Shown: positions 52,448 to 63,992, counted from the stretch's first letter. The stretch is 64,000 bases of DNA from Tremella fuciformis (GCA_032768795.1 CP136493.1:2356001-2420000), one strand, 5' to 3'. A program made the numbers and translations. Notes: a model not told the origin generated them from the sequence alone.

Positions 52448-54475
52448 TCAGTGGCCGAGGGACGACTCGGCCTGTGTGCGCTCCGCAGCCACCTCGACCA
52501 CCTCCTCGCGCCGGATAGTGGCAACGCCACTCGCGTCGTCCATCCAGTACACCATGAACGTGGACGTGAGGAAGAACACAAAGGCAATGACTGCGTGTCA
52601 GCGAGACGGGTGGGTGGCAGAGAAGGAAGGACCGACTCGCCGGGAGACGCTGGTTGTTCGTAGCCTGCACAATGGGGCCGTCGACAATCTGAGGGATCCA
52701 CACGGTCGAACACGACAACACCAGCTGGAAGCCAAAGTACTGGATCTCCGAGCCCTTCGGGAAGAGCTCGGGGAAGAGCACCCTGAAAAGGGGCGCAAGG
52801 ATCGAGCCGGCGATGTTCTGCAGCACCTGGAAGACGTAGAACTCGGCACGGTGCTTGAACCCGATCGGGCTGTGCTTGTTGATGCCCAGCAAGCACCACA
52901 GTGCGATGAACGCCACGAGGGCGTAGCACGCGATCGCCCATTGGCGCAGGGTGAACGGGAGGCGGGGCTGGAGGTACAGGAAGGCGGTGGCGCCGATGAG
53001 CGAGGTGACGGTGCCGACGACGCTATAGGCGGTGTATTCCACCAGGCTCGGCCGCACGACGTTGTTGAAGAGCGTGCCTACGATGTCTTTAGCTGCACTT
53101 CTGTGATGCGACCTGAGGACTCACCGATCACTGTGCCAAAGGCGAACGCCGAGTCGTTGTAGATTGTATAGGCCAGCAGGAACTTGAACGCCTCGGGGTA
53201 TTGGTAGATGCCCTTGAACAGGTTGGAGACTGATTGTTAGTGAGAGTAGACTTTGAGGCGGGGGAGGTTACTCGTGATGAAGGGCAGCTTCCACACCGGC
53301 GTGCCAGCTGCAAACGGCTTGCCGCTCGGCGTGGGGAGGAAGCGCCACCCAGCAAGTGCGCAGAAGATACAGATCCCACCGGCCACAGTGGTCATGTACA
53401 GCCCCGCATACAGCGACGCCTTGTAGCTCGCGTACACGAGCCCGATGGTGATGCAGTAGAAGATGACCAGGCCGACGTTCATCGAGTTGCCGCCCCACAC
53501 CGACATCTTGAGCCCCTCGCGCTCGCGCACCGTCCGCAGCCGCGCCGCCTCGTCAGAGTCGGCCGTGTGCCCCGAGGCGATCATCTCCTTGGCCGACGCG
53601 CTGAGCGTCTCGATCGGCGCGCTGTTCTGCATGGTGTACGGCACGAACACGTTCATCCATGCTTGCACGAGGAACCCGATGATGTTGAAGATCGAGTAGA
53701 GCACGGCGAGCGCGTTGAACACGGAGAGCTTGTACGCTGTGAGGCCGGCGGCGGGCAGGCAGAGCGCGCCGTACGCGACGAGGCCGAATACGTATTGCTC
53801 GCGCTTGAATGCTGCGGTCAGCCTCGCTTCCCCGCTTATCACGTTGTGCACACACAGAAGTGGTCGCCGATGCCGCAGACGAGCAGGGTGAGAGCTCCGC
53901 TGACACCGTAGGAGATGGCGTTGAGGTACTGGCTGTCAGCCTGCTGCTCACACGCTTCCTGCGAGGACGACACTTACGAGGAAGACACTGGTCAGGTTGA
54001 TGTCCCTGCTGCCGAACGGGACGAGACACGGTGCGTCCAGCGACAGACACCCACTGCCTTTGGGCATGCCGGGGTTGTACTGTTGTTCAACGCGTATCCA
54101 CCGAAGCAATGTAAGGCAGACTCACCCCGATCCCGGGGCCAAAGTAGGCAATCTGCTGCATTTGAAAGGTCATGAACTGCACCGCGCATCCGAAAGCTGG
54201 GCCGATCTACACTGATCAGCCTCACTACAGCGACCTCGATGAACGTTGAGACTCACGCCAAAGGTGGTCACGGCAAACGCGATGCTGTAGCGCTTGAGCT
54301 GTGGCGCGCTCACGGCGGTCGCATGCGCTTCAGGCGCAGGCTGGGCCGTGTAGCTGTCGGACAGCAGGTCCTTGGCATCTTCCTCGGCCTTCTGCCGATG
54401 GTCGGAGTAGGAGAGCTCGTCGTTCAACGAGGTGGCCTGCAGGGTGGCAGGGTTCAGGCTGAGGTCGACCGGCAT
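52448..54475 (-). CDS. Atg22-like major facilitator transporter
   Basis: This is a polytopic transporter of the Atg22 family, whose yeast founder exports amino acids from vacuoles. The start MPVDLSLNPATLQATSLND is followed by KRYSIAFAVTTFG joined to IGPAFGCAVQFMTFQMQQIAYFGPGIG. Then come SLDAPCLVPFGSRDINLTSVFL, YLNAISYGVSGALTLLVCGIGD, and LTAAFKREQYVFGLVAYGALCLP. VLYSIFNIIGFLVQAWMNVFVPY, WGGNSMNVGLVIFYCITIGLVYA, YPEAFKFLLAYTIYNDSAFAFGTVIG (the family's LAYxIYNDxxF), LRQWAIACYALVAFIALWCLLG, and FPKGSEIQYFGFQLVLSCSTVWIPQIVDGPIVQATNN complete the core. It ends VAAERTQAESSLGH. About six introns are needed. In a cluster it could export or sequester the metabolite. The long + frame across 53234-53911 is a shadow of it. 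Confidence 0.8.
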
Positions 54476-54858
54476 GGCTGTCTGCTCGCTCGAGGATCTC
54501 GCTTGTTCTGATTGCCAGGGTACACTTGTTGGTGATGGGAAGAGAGGAGAACACAAAGAGGTCGTTGAGGGACGTTGATGGTGTGGAATGGTGTTGTGGG
54601 CGGAGACATTCCAGGTGTGTGCAGTATGGTCTCACATGCTACCATCCCTCTTGTATCTGTCCGTCTTTCGGTCACTTGCTGCGGAGCGGACGAGTGGCCG
54701 TGTACTTACGACGACAGTCTATCCTTCTACACGGACTCAGCATCTCCGTCGTTGTCCGAGAGGTAGATGAAAGAGAGGAGAAGACCATCGCTCTTGGCAG
54801 CACCTAGCCTCGACCCGGTTCAATCGCTGAAAGCTGAAAGTCTCTGTCGCTGCTCAAG
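54476..54858. promoter_or_regulatory. Divergent promoter of the Atg22-like transporter and the ABC exporter
   Basis: This 383-bp gap separates the two transporters. It contains GGGCGGAGACATTC at 54598-54611, exactly as at 48586-48599. One element may serve both genes. Confidence 0.55.
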
Positions 54859-57800
54859 ATGGGAGCATTGCAAGATGTGCTCGTGCCATTCCGGTATGCG
54901 ACACGTACAGAAATCATACTCAACACGCTCGGCCTCGTAGGGTGCATCGGCGCAGGAGCAGTGCAGCCGTTGATGAACATCCCGTTCGGCTCGGCACGTC
55001 CGCCGGCTGTGAAGAGGCATGAGCTGATGTTGGGCAGATCACCACAGACCTCGTCGACTTTGCCCATGCCAGCCAGGCAGACCAGCATCGTACAAACGAC
55101 CACATTGTCATCTTCTGCTACCTCGGTGAGTACTCCGGCAGCAGGCTTGTCGCCCGTCCTAAGGGGCTTAGCCGTCGGCTCGTTCGTCGCGACGTATACG
55201 TATGTCTCGCTATTCGTGTACACCGGCGAGACGATCACCAGCCGCATGCGCTCACGAAGTATCAAGAGTATACTGTCACAGGTGATTCGCAGACTCTCTG
55301 ACGGTTGTTGAGGTCTGCTCACCGCGGACAGGAGCTCGCGTACTATCAGGATGGCCAGGTCTCCAAGCTCAGCTCGGAGATGCAGTCAGACCTCGAGACG
55401 ATCCAGTCGGCCATCAGCGAGAAGCTCCCCTTGAACGTCATGTACATCTCCTGTGCTGTCACCGGCTTCATAGGTACGGCCATCAAGTTCCATCCAGGTC
55501 TGACCGTGCTGAGCGAAAAGTCGCCATTATCAAAGCGTGGAAGCTGGGTCTGGCTCTATTGTCAATGCTGCCCTGCCTCCTCTTCCTGGGCTACGTCGTA
55601 CGCGCCAGTACTTTACGTGGCATCAGAACTGACTTCCGAGTTTACCCACTTTGGCTTCGCATACATGGGCAAGGTCAGTGCCATGCTCGCCCCAAGCAGC
55701 TCCCTCGCCCAAGAAGCCTTATCGGGCGTCTCGACGATTCAGAGCCTCGGCGCGGAAGATCGCATAGTGGGCGAGATCCACCAGCGCCATCGCTCCGCGC
55801 TTGTCATTGCCGCGAGGAAGAACTTGATCTTTGGGCTCGCCATGGCAGGTATCACCTTTGTCATCTATTCCGGATACTCGTTGTGCTTTTTCTTCGGCGG
55901 GGAGCTGTTCCGGAAAGGCGAGATCGATGCTGGGGCTCTCATCACCGTCTTCTTGTCGTGAGCCACGAAGTCACCGTCTGGGATGGAGCTGGTCTGATGG
56001 ACAGTGTTATGATGGGCAGCTTTGCCCTGTCGCAAGTCCCCAGTAGTCTCTCCGGTGCGCGACAGTTGTGTAACTCGTGCGTAGTAGCTGACCCGTAGTC
56101 TTTCTCGCCGCTGTCAAAGCTGCCACGAAGCTCGACGCTCTCATTCAGCGGGTACCGCTGCTTGAGAGCACACCCCATTTCACTCGAATCATGGAGCTCA
56201 AGACTGAGATACGTTTCGAAGACGTATCGTTCAGCTACCCATCTCGACCCGACCTGCCAGTTCTACAGCAGCTCAACTTGCAGATTCCCTTTGGCAGTAC
56301 CACCGCCATCGTCGGCCTATCCGGGGCTGGCAAATCTACCATAGCCTCTCTGCTACTCGGTCTTTACAGGCCAGATAGCGGCAAGATCAGATATGACAAT
56401 ACCGACTTGGCAAATATCGACCCGGCATTCCTCCGTGGGGAGATGGTCGGGTCGGTACTGCAAGAACCAAAGCTGTTCTCCAGCACGGTCCGCGAGAATG
56501 TCGCCAAGGGTCTCAGTCCCCAACAACGTCTCTTGCCAGCAGAGGAGCAGAGCGCTCTCATCATCGCGGCGTGCAAGCGCGCCCAGGCGCACGACTTTAT
56601 CTTGCAGCTCGGGCAGGGGTATGAGACGCAAGTAGGCGAATGGGGTGCCAGTCTGAGTGGCGGACAGCGGGCGCGGATCGCCATTGCCCGAGCTCTGGTC
56701 CGTGATGCCCCGATCTTGTTGTTGGACGAGGCCACTGCCAATCTGGATACGCTGTCGGAAAAGGCATTCACCGATGCGCTCATGGATGCCGCCGTCAACA
56801 GAACCCGTACTACCGTCAGGACTCTTGCTCGGGGTCGGTGCGTGTCCTGACTGACTTGCAGATCGTCATTGCGCATAGGCTCGGAACGATCAGGAACGCC
56901 GACAATATCCTCGTGCTATCTCAAGGCCGACTCGCCGCTTCCGGCACCCACGATGAGCTCATGGCGGATGAAGATGGATTGTATCGGAAGCTTTATGGTG
57001 TTGAAGCCCATGCGAGCCGGTCCGACACGGAAGTCTCCACGACGCCAAGCACAGAGGAGGATGAGAAGCCTCAAGACCTTGCCTTGAAAGAGCTTGACAG
57101 CTCGGCGGCTACGCTGCCGGATGCCGTGCACAAGGGGCCCACAGATCGGCAGGACTCGCAGTATGTCTCGACCTGGACGTATATGAAGGGCATCTACAGG
57201 CATGGGACTGGCGCTTGGTCGTTGACCATGCTAGGCATCGGAGGCAGTATAGGCAAGTCCAATACGAGACACAGCACGCGGGCGCTGACATGACAAGTGG
57301 CTGGACTCTTGTATCCCGCGTTTGCGTGAGCTATATGAATCGTCTTTGATGGGAGACTCACACTCAGGATCGTTTACGCTGCCGCGTACAGTACATTCGG
57401 GACCGATCCAGAAGATGGTAGCAAGCAGTGAGTACATAGTCTGCCGGTATCCCTACGTTTGCGGTACTGACAGCAGAAATCTCAACGCCCTATGTCAGTC
57501 CCCTCGACTCTGTTGTGAACCCGGGGTCAGCTGACGAGCCAAGACTTCTTCATCTTGGCGATTGTCGGCACCCTCGCTCTGACCATGCAGTGGTACGGCC
57601 TCGGCTACGCATCAGACCGTCTCGGGTGCTACCTCCGCGAGGCGATGCTGCGCAGTGTCCTCCGGGCCGACATGCCGTGGTTGGAAGAACCGGACAACGA
57701 CTCGACGCGCCTGGCGGCAATTGTCAACTCGTCCCCAGGCCAGCTGTCCTCTTTCGTCGGAACGGGGTTCGGGACATTCGTCACGAGCGTGGCGACGCTC

Positions 57801-59369
57801 GTCGGCGGCGCTTGCGTCGGCCTCGCCTACAGCTGGAAATTGGGCCTCGTCAACATCGTAAGATCCCCCAGCCGGACCGTTGACGGCGTTGACGCCCAGG
57901 CGGTGCTGCCTCTCACACTCGGTACGGGCATCGTACGGCTCAAAGTGGTCGATGCCCGCGAGGCCAAGTCGAGAGCGGACCACGCGCCCTCCGTGCGTAT
58001 AGCCAACGAAGCTGTCAACCAGCTGCAGACTGTCAAGGCGTTAGCGGCGGAACAGCTTGTATACGACGAGTATCACTCCACGTTGATCCGGTCCAGTGCC
58101 CAGACCATCTCGCGTGGGTTTCTATCGACAGTACTGTTCGCGCTGGCGCAGACGAATATGTATTTCGTCATGGCGCTGGGGTTCTGGTATGGCAGTCGGC
58201 TCGTGTACTCGGGCGAGATCTCCCCGAGGGCGTTCTTTGCTGTCTTCGTGAGTCTCGACCCCCCGGCATCCGTGTATCACACAAAGCTGACAGTGTAGAC
58301 TGCGGTGGTGTAAGTCGACCCTCTGTCGTATGGCTCTCGTATTGATAGGGACCAGGGCAGGATCGTTCCAAGCCGCCAACGTGCTCTCCCAAGCGCCAGA
58401 GCTTTCCCAAGCACACAGCGCAGTGCGCGATATCGGCCGACTCCTCTCCGCGCCCGGTCCAGCCGGTCCACAAGGCGACGCCCCGTTCACCGCGGCAGAC
58501 CTGTCCCTCCAAAATGTCACATTCAGCTACCCATCCCAGACCACTCACCCTCATACGACACAACGAGTGCTCGACAATGTCAGCCTCGTAGCGCCTCTAG
58601 GCAAGAACATCGCCCTCTGTGGCCCCTCGGGGTCGGGCAAGTCCACCGTCATCCGCCTGGTACAGCGCTTCTACCGTCCCGACTCGGGTGTGGTCGCCCT
58701 GGGCGATCGGCCGGTGGAGGCGTACGACCGCCAGGGGTATAGGGATAGGATATCGCTCGTCTCGCAGGAACCTGTCCTTTTCAACTTGACCATCCGCGCG
58801 AATGTACTTCTCGGCGTGCCACATCCGGCGGCGAAGGATGGTGAGAGATATGATGACCTCGATGACCAAGTGTGGGCTGCGCTGGACCGGGCGAACCTCG
58901 CCACTTTTGTCCGTGGTCTGCCTGAGGGTGAGCAATACGTCATGTTAAATTACGCTATACGGTGGCCTCTGGCTGAGACTGCAGGCCTCGACACCGAGCT
59001 AGGGGCAAAGGGAGTGGCACTCAGCGGAGGTCAACGTCAGCGCCTCGTACTAGCCAGAGCGCAAGTCTTCCCCTGCACAAGGTGCTCGGACTGACGTTCA
59101 GGCTCATGCGAAACCCCGCGATACTCTTACTGGACGAAGCTACCTCCTCTCTGGATAGGGAGAGCGAGCGTACTCTCCAAGCTGCACTGAGTAACATGAT
59201 CCAGCACGGCTCACTGACCGTCTTGACGGTCGCCCATCGCCTCGCTACGATCCGCGATGCCGAGCGTATCTACGTCCTGCAGCATGGCAGAGTCGTCCAG
59301 AGCGGGAAGTACGACGAGTTGACCGCGCAAGAGGGGCTCTTTGCTGCTCTTGCTGCTGAAGGAAGTTGA
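54859..59369 (+). CDS. Full-length ABCB (MDR/P-glycoprotein-type) exporter
   Basis: This is a plasma-membrane pump of TMD-NBD-TMD-NBD order. The start is [19 protein letters not shown]. The first TMD includes [18 protein letters not shown] and [34 protein letters not shown]1 has [40 protein letters not shown] (Walker A), [18 protein letters not shown] (Q loop), [17 protein letters not shown] (signature), [12 protein letters not shown] (Walker B) and IVIAHRL (H loop, joined across an intron near 56800). The linker is acidic. TMD2 has [23 protein letters not shown] and [21 protein letters not shown]2 has [86 protein letters not shown] and [11 protein letters not shown]. Roughly ten introns interrupt it. 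Both nucleotide sites appear catalytically complete. It is the likely efflux or self-protection pump of the cluster. It is convergent with the regulator at 59439. Confidence 0.88.
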
Positions 59370-59438
59370 CGTGGCACTCAAAAGAGAGGTGATTGTGCAT
59401 ATGTACTTTAGACGCATGTCATTGTCTAAGACCAGTAC

Positions 59439-61122
59439 TCAGGAGCGCTCTTTCAGCTCATCCAACAGACTGTCGAGTTGCCGCCGAGTGGCTTCTAGTC
59501 GCGTTTGCACCCCATGTACCCTGTCCATCAGCCTTGCATCCACGCACGAAGAGCAGTGAGACGCACCATTCGTCGGTGCTCGACTTGGATTGGAGCACAG
59601 ACAAGACACGCCGCACCGCGCGTTGAAGCGCTCCCAGCTCCAGTCTGACAGCCATAATACCCAACAAAACCCCAACTGATCCTCTTGCTTCGTACTCTCC
59701 TACTCCTATCCCCCCTCGCCGCCCCATAGCATGTGGCTGTGTTGAGATGGAGATGCCAGCGGACCATGCAGACTTGTTCGACTCGTCACGCACAACTATC
59801 ATGTATTGCGCGTGGATCTGCGAGACGAGATTGAGTACCGAAGCGATCGCGATGGGTGTAGAAGGATCCAATAGGCATTGCTGGCACTGCTCGGCCGAGC
59901 CGCAGGTCGCGGAGATGCCCTGGGTAGAGAGGAGTGTGCGTTCGGCGACGAAAGACAGGGTCGACGAGGTCGACGGCGACCCGACGTCCATGTGCAGTCC
60001 AGTATCCGTGCAAGCGGCTGTCCTCTGCGAGGCGATGCACCGCAAATGGGTGCGGAGGCTCTGGAACAGATTCGAGGAGTCGCAAAAGCACGGCGGCACA
60101 GTGGTTGGGATTGCCTCGCCAGGGATGTTTTCGCCAGGTATGGTAGCACGGTGTGGAAGGGAGAAGCACACAGGAGTCGGTATACCCGCTGAGACCGCTT
60201 CGACGGAAGCGCCAGAGATGCTGCTACCTGCCATACCTGACGAGGAAGAGTGAGTCTCGATAGGGACAGTCTTGATGCCTGGCTGAGAGAGGTCGATATC
60301 TGGCACGTCCGTGATTCCACTTGCAGCAGACAGCCACCCTTGTAGATCCTTCATCCACTCTGTCTTCTGACACGACGTCGAGGGTCCGGACGTAGCTTCG
60401 CTCGTTATGAAATTCGTTGTCCAGGGCATGAGCCCTGTCGCTCCGCTCGCAGGTGTTATCCCAGTCTCATCAAGGGATCTGCCGTTGTTGCAGCTCATGC
60501 TTAAATTCCCTGAGATAAGATCGCCAACCCCGACGCCGTATCCGAATGAATCGACCGGGGTTTGGTCGAATGAGGAGAATGGCGTCCATAGAGACGAGAC
60601 GCGGTATGGAGACGAGGTGACGCCGGTGTACGGCGTAATGGGAAGGGACGAGTCGGAATGCTCGCAAGGTAAGCTAGTCGGTGGTGGATTGCCACGGCCG
60701 GGTCCAGTGTCATGTCGCTGAGTGTCGGGCCGGCGACCGGTGCTTGGTGGGTGCGGTGAGAGAGTCCCGGTACGTCGACGTTTCGTGGTGCTAGGCGTCT
60801 CTGATGCTGACGGTCTCGATGTTCGTGGACGTCCCATGGGACGCTTGGCGCCTGCTCATCAGACACATGCCAGACATTCGACATGATGAGGTAGATGCTC
60901 ACTGAACGTGCAGGACAGACCCTTGAGGCGACACCTCGTACAGCTAGCTCCGCCTGATTGCATGACAGAAGCCTGCTCCGATCCTCCCACGCCCTCAGCG
61001 AGGTCGTCCGTCCGCTCTTCCACCCCGCTGCATCGCAGTTTACGACCCCGGCACTGATCGCACGATGCGCGGAGCAGAGGCGACGAAAACTCTGCTGGAG
61101 ATGCAGACATGGGCGTGGACAT
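59439..61122 (-). CDS. AflR-like Zn2Cys6 regulator
   Basis: This is a pathway-specific type of regulator. The start MSTPMSASPAEFSSPLLRAS leads to CDQCRGRKLRCSG. A ~60-nt intron, then GASCTRCRLKGLSCTFS, completes the C6 cluster (C-x2-C-x6-C, C-x2-C-x6-C). After another intron comes a Ser/Thr/Pro-rich middle (RPRTSRPSASETPSTTKRRR). The C-terminal helical region has LFQSLRTHLRCIA, IASVLNLVSQIHAQYMIVV, and VGVLLGIMAVRLELGALQRAVRRVLSVLQSK, resembling the AflR-type domain that follows such zinc clusters. The last exon probably reads ARLMDRVHGVQTRLEATRRQ to LKERS after splicing near 59550. The same type of factor controls many fungal metabolite clusters. It lies immediately 3' of the ABC exporter (69 bp between stops). 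Confidence 0.78.
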
Positions 61123-61839
61123 CCTGAACTGGGCTACAGAGGTGCTTGAGCGTGCTCGCTGAGGACTGCGGATGGGACGAATGGGTCTGATGGGTCTGGG
61201 CTGAGAAGGGATCCGCCAGTCCGTCTGTCGTCAGCTTATGTGACCTGACCTGGGACCTGCCTACGATAAGCGAGTCATTCACCATGACCACTGCGGATTG
61301 ATCACGCCTCGGTACGCGCCATGCTGATCGGCCGACGGCGAGGAGGGGGAGCGACCGGCACCTGGGCGCTGCTGCCGAGGATCCTGGACGGACAATCTTG
61401 TCACGACGTCCCCGGGGTTGTCCAGTGGGACGGAGGGAGGGGTGGAAGGGCTGAGTCGGGGAGAGGGGGATTGCAACATTCCATGCTGTGCTCGTTGTCC
61501 AATTCGGTGCATGAGCTGCTATTGGCTGCTTTGGCGAACGGGTCGATGTTGGACGAAAGAGCAAAAGGACGCAAAGGAGGGAGGCAATAACCACGGAGAT
61601 GATGACCGGATCAGCGGTGATGGGGCTGGTCGTGATGGTGACCGACGTGATGATGGCCGAGACGGGGACAAGTGGGTCAGCCTAGTGCCTTAGTGACTAC
61701 CCCGGGGAGGACTAGGACATGAGAAAAGAAGATACTGGGTATGATGACGACCCGAGGGAGACACATGATTGGATATGGGTACCGTGTGGGCTTGGACGAA
61801 TTGTGATCTCATGTTCAGGCTCCACATGCATGTCAATGA
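61123..61839. promoter_or_regulatory. Long upstream region of the AflR-like regulator
   Basis: These 717 bp lie between the regulator start and the stop of the kelch gene. Open frames on both strands are Arg/Gly- or Ser-rich and show no family features, so I treat them as non-coding leader or promoter. A purine-rich GAGGGGGAGC tract lies near 61342. Confidence 0.4.
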
Positions 61840-62952
61840 CTACTGAGTACTCAAGATCCACCCATCACTCAGCCTCTCGTTCTTCGCATTGAGACCTCCC
61901 CAAACAACAATCCTGCTCCCATCGCCAGTACCAGCAAACCAGCCCCTGGCTGTGGGCTTGAGGCCCGTTGTGACCGACTGCTCCCACACCCCAGAAGTGG
62001 TCTCGTACATCCATACGTCGTCCCAGAAATTACCAGCAGCATCGTGTCCGCCAGTGTGCGACGGCTTGCCCTCTCCGAACAACGTCACGAGCTTGCCAGC
62101 GATTGGAAGCAAGGCATGGACCGATCGTGCGCCAGGAACCTCTCCTTCAGAGATGAGACCATCGATGTCCTCCCTGCCGAGGCCCGCCGCCTGGCCAAAG
62201 GGTCGTGTCTGCCAGCCCTCACCGTCGCCGTCACCCGTCTGGTTCAAGTCGAGACTGTCGATAGAGCCGCCTATCTCGGTCTTGCCGTTGAAGCCGCCGA
62301 AGCGAAAGAGCTTGTTGTCCAGGAACGCAATAGAAGTCCCACCACGACCGTCTCCAGGCGCATCGGCAAGCTGTGTCCAGACCTGAGAGGCAACGTCGAA
62401 GGCCCAGGTGTCGCGTAGTCTGCCCGTGGAAGCGTCGCCGCAGCCAGCGTGGACGATCAAGCCGGAAGAGGTCGTCGTCGCTGCATGATACGATCGAGCG
62501 CATGGGTACGTCGCCGAGGAGGGGGTGAGCTTGGTCCAGGTGGAAGTGCTGGGCGAGAAACGGTACACTGCGCCCGCTTCTTCCAACGGCGTCATCGATG
62601 GCCCACCTCGCTGGCATGAGCTATGGCTGTATCGTGCTTGACAGACCGCTCACGCCACCAAAGACATAGATGTTGCCATTGATCACACCGGCGACGTGTC
62701 CGACCCGCGGCTCTGGGACATCACCTTTACCGTGTACTCGCTCATACTTGCCGGTCGTGATGTCGACGACGTGCACGTCGCCATCGACCGGCTCGCGAGG
62801 GGTGATCTCGCTTTGAGTCAGCTATAAGCACCCTCACACGAAAGATCAACTCACCCGCCATAGATATACACCTTGTTGCCGATGAGGCAAATACTGTGGG
62901 ACGAGCGGGGTAGCTCGCCCTTGATACGAGTCCACTTGAGCGGGGTAGACAT
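61840..62952 (-). CDS. Kelch-repeat beta-propeller protein related to nitrile/epithiospecifier proteins
   Basis: This is a six- or seven-bladed kelch propeller of ~325 residues. The start MSTPLKWTRIKGELPRSSHS leads to ICLIGNKVYIYGG, VHVVDITTGKYERVHGKGDVPEPRVGH, VINGNIYVFGG, YRFSPSTSTWTKLTPSSATYPCARSYHAA, WAFDVASQVWTQLADAPGDGRGG, and IAFLDNKLFRFGGFNG. Then ARSVHALLPIAGKLVTLFGEGKPSHTGGHDAAGNFWDDVW, SGVWEQSVTTGLKPTARGW and RIVVWGGLNAKNERLSDGWI follow. Each blade shows the G-G and Tyr/Trp spacing. The GEGKPSHTGGHDAAGNF segment is similar in layout to the iron-binding loop of plant specifier proteins, with Glu and His present. Introns occur near 62610-62640 and 62830-62855. It has no secretion signal. 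Next to a nitrogen-carbon triple-bond synthase cluster it could modify the product, but that is inference. Confidence 0.78.
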
Positions 62953-63203
62953 CTTACAGGTCCGAGTTGTTTATATAGTGCACCGTTCAGTCCTCAGTTC
63001 ATGATGAAGAGGAAATGCATGGGGGAACGGCGCTGTGGAGCGACGAATCGTACGACTCGACAGTGACCGTCGAGTCCTCGTTGGTGACCAGCAAGTCCTC
63101 GTCAGTGACCAGCCAGACCGCGACGTCCGAGAGACCCTCCTCGACGTCTTAAACGTGGTCAGAGCAGCTCAACGTGCATGCCCCTCATGTCGTCTACCAC
63201 TCT
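62953..63203. promoter_or_regulatory. Upstream region of the kelch gene
   Basis: TTTATATAGTG at 62970-62980 is a TATA-like word within about 20-30 bp of the ATG, unusually close. GACCGTCGAGTCCTCGTTGGTGACC-like near-repeats (CCTCGTTGGTGACCAGCA, CCTCGTCAGTGACCAGCC) stand at about 63075-63115. No gene. Confidence 0.4.
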
Positions 63204-63992
63204 CTATGAGAAATCCTTGTACCCGACTCCCTTCACGAAGGTCTGCTGCCACGGTCCTTGGGCTTTCCCTTCTGCCAGCTCTACGTAGTGTTTCCCGTGG
63301 GCTTCTCCGTCGATGCCTCCCATCGCAGGGGCGCCATCAGCCTTGCGCTCGTCCGCATAGTAGAACCTGCTCGTTAGAGAGCTCGACGAATAGCAGAAGC
63401 GCTGAACACCCACTTGTAGCCCTTGTCCTTGAACACCTCGGAAGCGGCGTTGATCATGTTCGCCGTGGCAGCTTTGCCCACGCCCAGCGTCAGGACGATC
63501 GGCAGGACCTTGACATTGGTGCAGTTGCCCGTGTAGATGAACGTGCGTGACGCCGTGTCTGACAGCTGGGCGAACCCAGCTACCGCCTCTTGCGCCGCGG
63601 CATAGACGCTGGTAGTGTTAATGGCCAGGTCGCCCGTAAAGTCGGCAAGGCTGGGCGACAGTGGGTTCTGGGGATTTCCAGGGTGGGCAGCGCCAGCTTC
63701 TCCTCAGCGAACCAGACCTTTGAGAGACAAGAGGCACGACAGACTGACCGTTGTACACCACGACGCTCGGGATGCCCAGAGCCGACTTGACCTTTGAGAA
63801 GATTCCCGGGATCGACGAAGGGTCCGACAGATCTCCGCCGATATGCACTTGTTCCTGAGCCCCGCTCTGGAACTCCTTCGGGTTCCGGGAGACGAGCGCG
63901 ATCTTGTACCCCTTGGATGCGAATGCTCGCGCGACGCCTTGGCCGATGTTGGCGCCGGCGCCGAGGATGAGTACGATGGGGGAGGAGGACAT
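63204..63992 (-). CDS. Short-chain dehydrogenase/reductase
   Basis: This is a Rossmann-fold oxidoreductase. The start MSSSPIVLILGAGANIGQGV carries a GAGANIGQG nucleotide motif. Then come FASKGYKIALVSRNPKEF, GGDLSDPSSIPGIFSKVKSAL, and GIPSVVVYN. After an intron come LADFTGDLAINTTSVYAAAQEAVAGF, TFIYTGNCTNVKVLPIVLTLGVGKAATANMINAA (a GKAA element replacing the usual YxxxK spacing), and FYYADERKADGAPAM. It ends KGVGYKDFS. The canonical Tyr-x3-Lys is not seen at the expected place (the block reads GVGKAA), as in a fungal atypical SDR subgroup. Two introns are present. The gene reaches the right window edge and is complete. Its relation to the isocyanide cluster is uncertain. Confidence 0.78.

Noticed and set aside
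53234..53911. A 225-codon open frame on the plus strand
   Set aside because: Its translation is rich in Arg, Glu, His and Asp with no family blocks. It runs opposite the well-supported membrane segments of the Atg22-like gene, so it is a shadow of GC-rich coding DNA.
59458..60837. A single-exon 459-residue protein for the AflR-like gene
   Set aside because: It would lack the zinc cluster and end in a low-complexity tail. Splicing to the upstream C6 exons and to the ARLMDRV last exon gives a better family match.
61279..61594. A gene in the region upstream of the AflR-like factor
   Set aside because: Gly/Arg-rich plus-strand and Ser/Pro-rich minus-strand frames compete over the same bases, with no recognisable domain.
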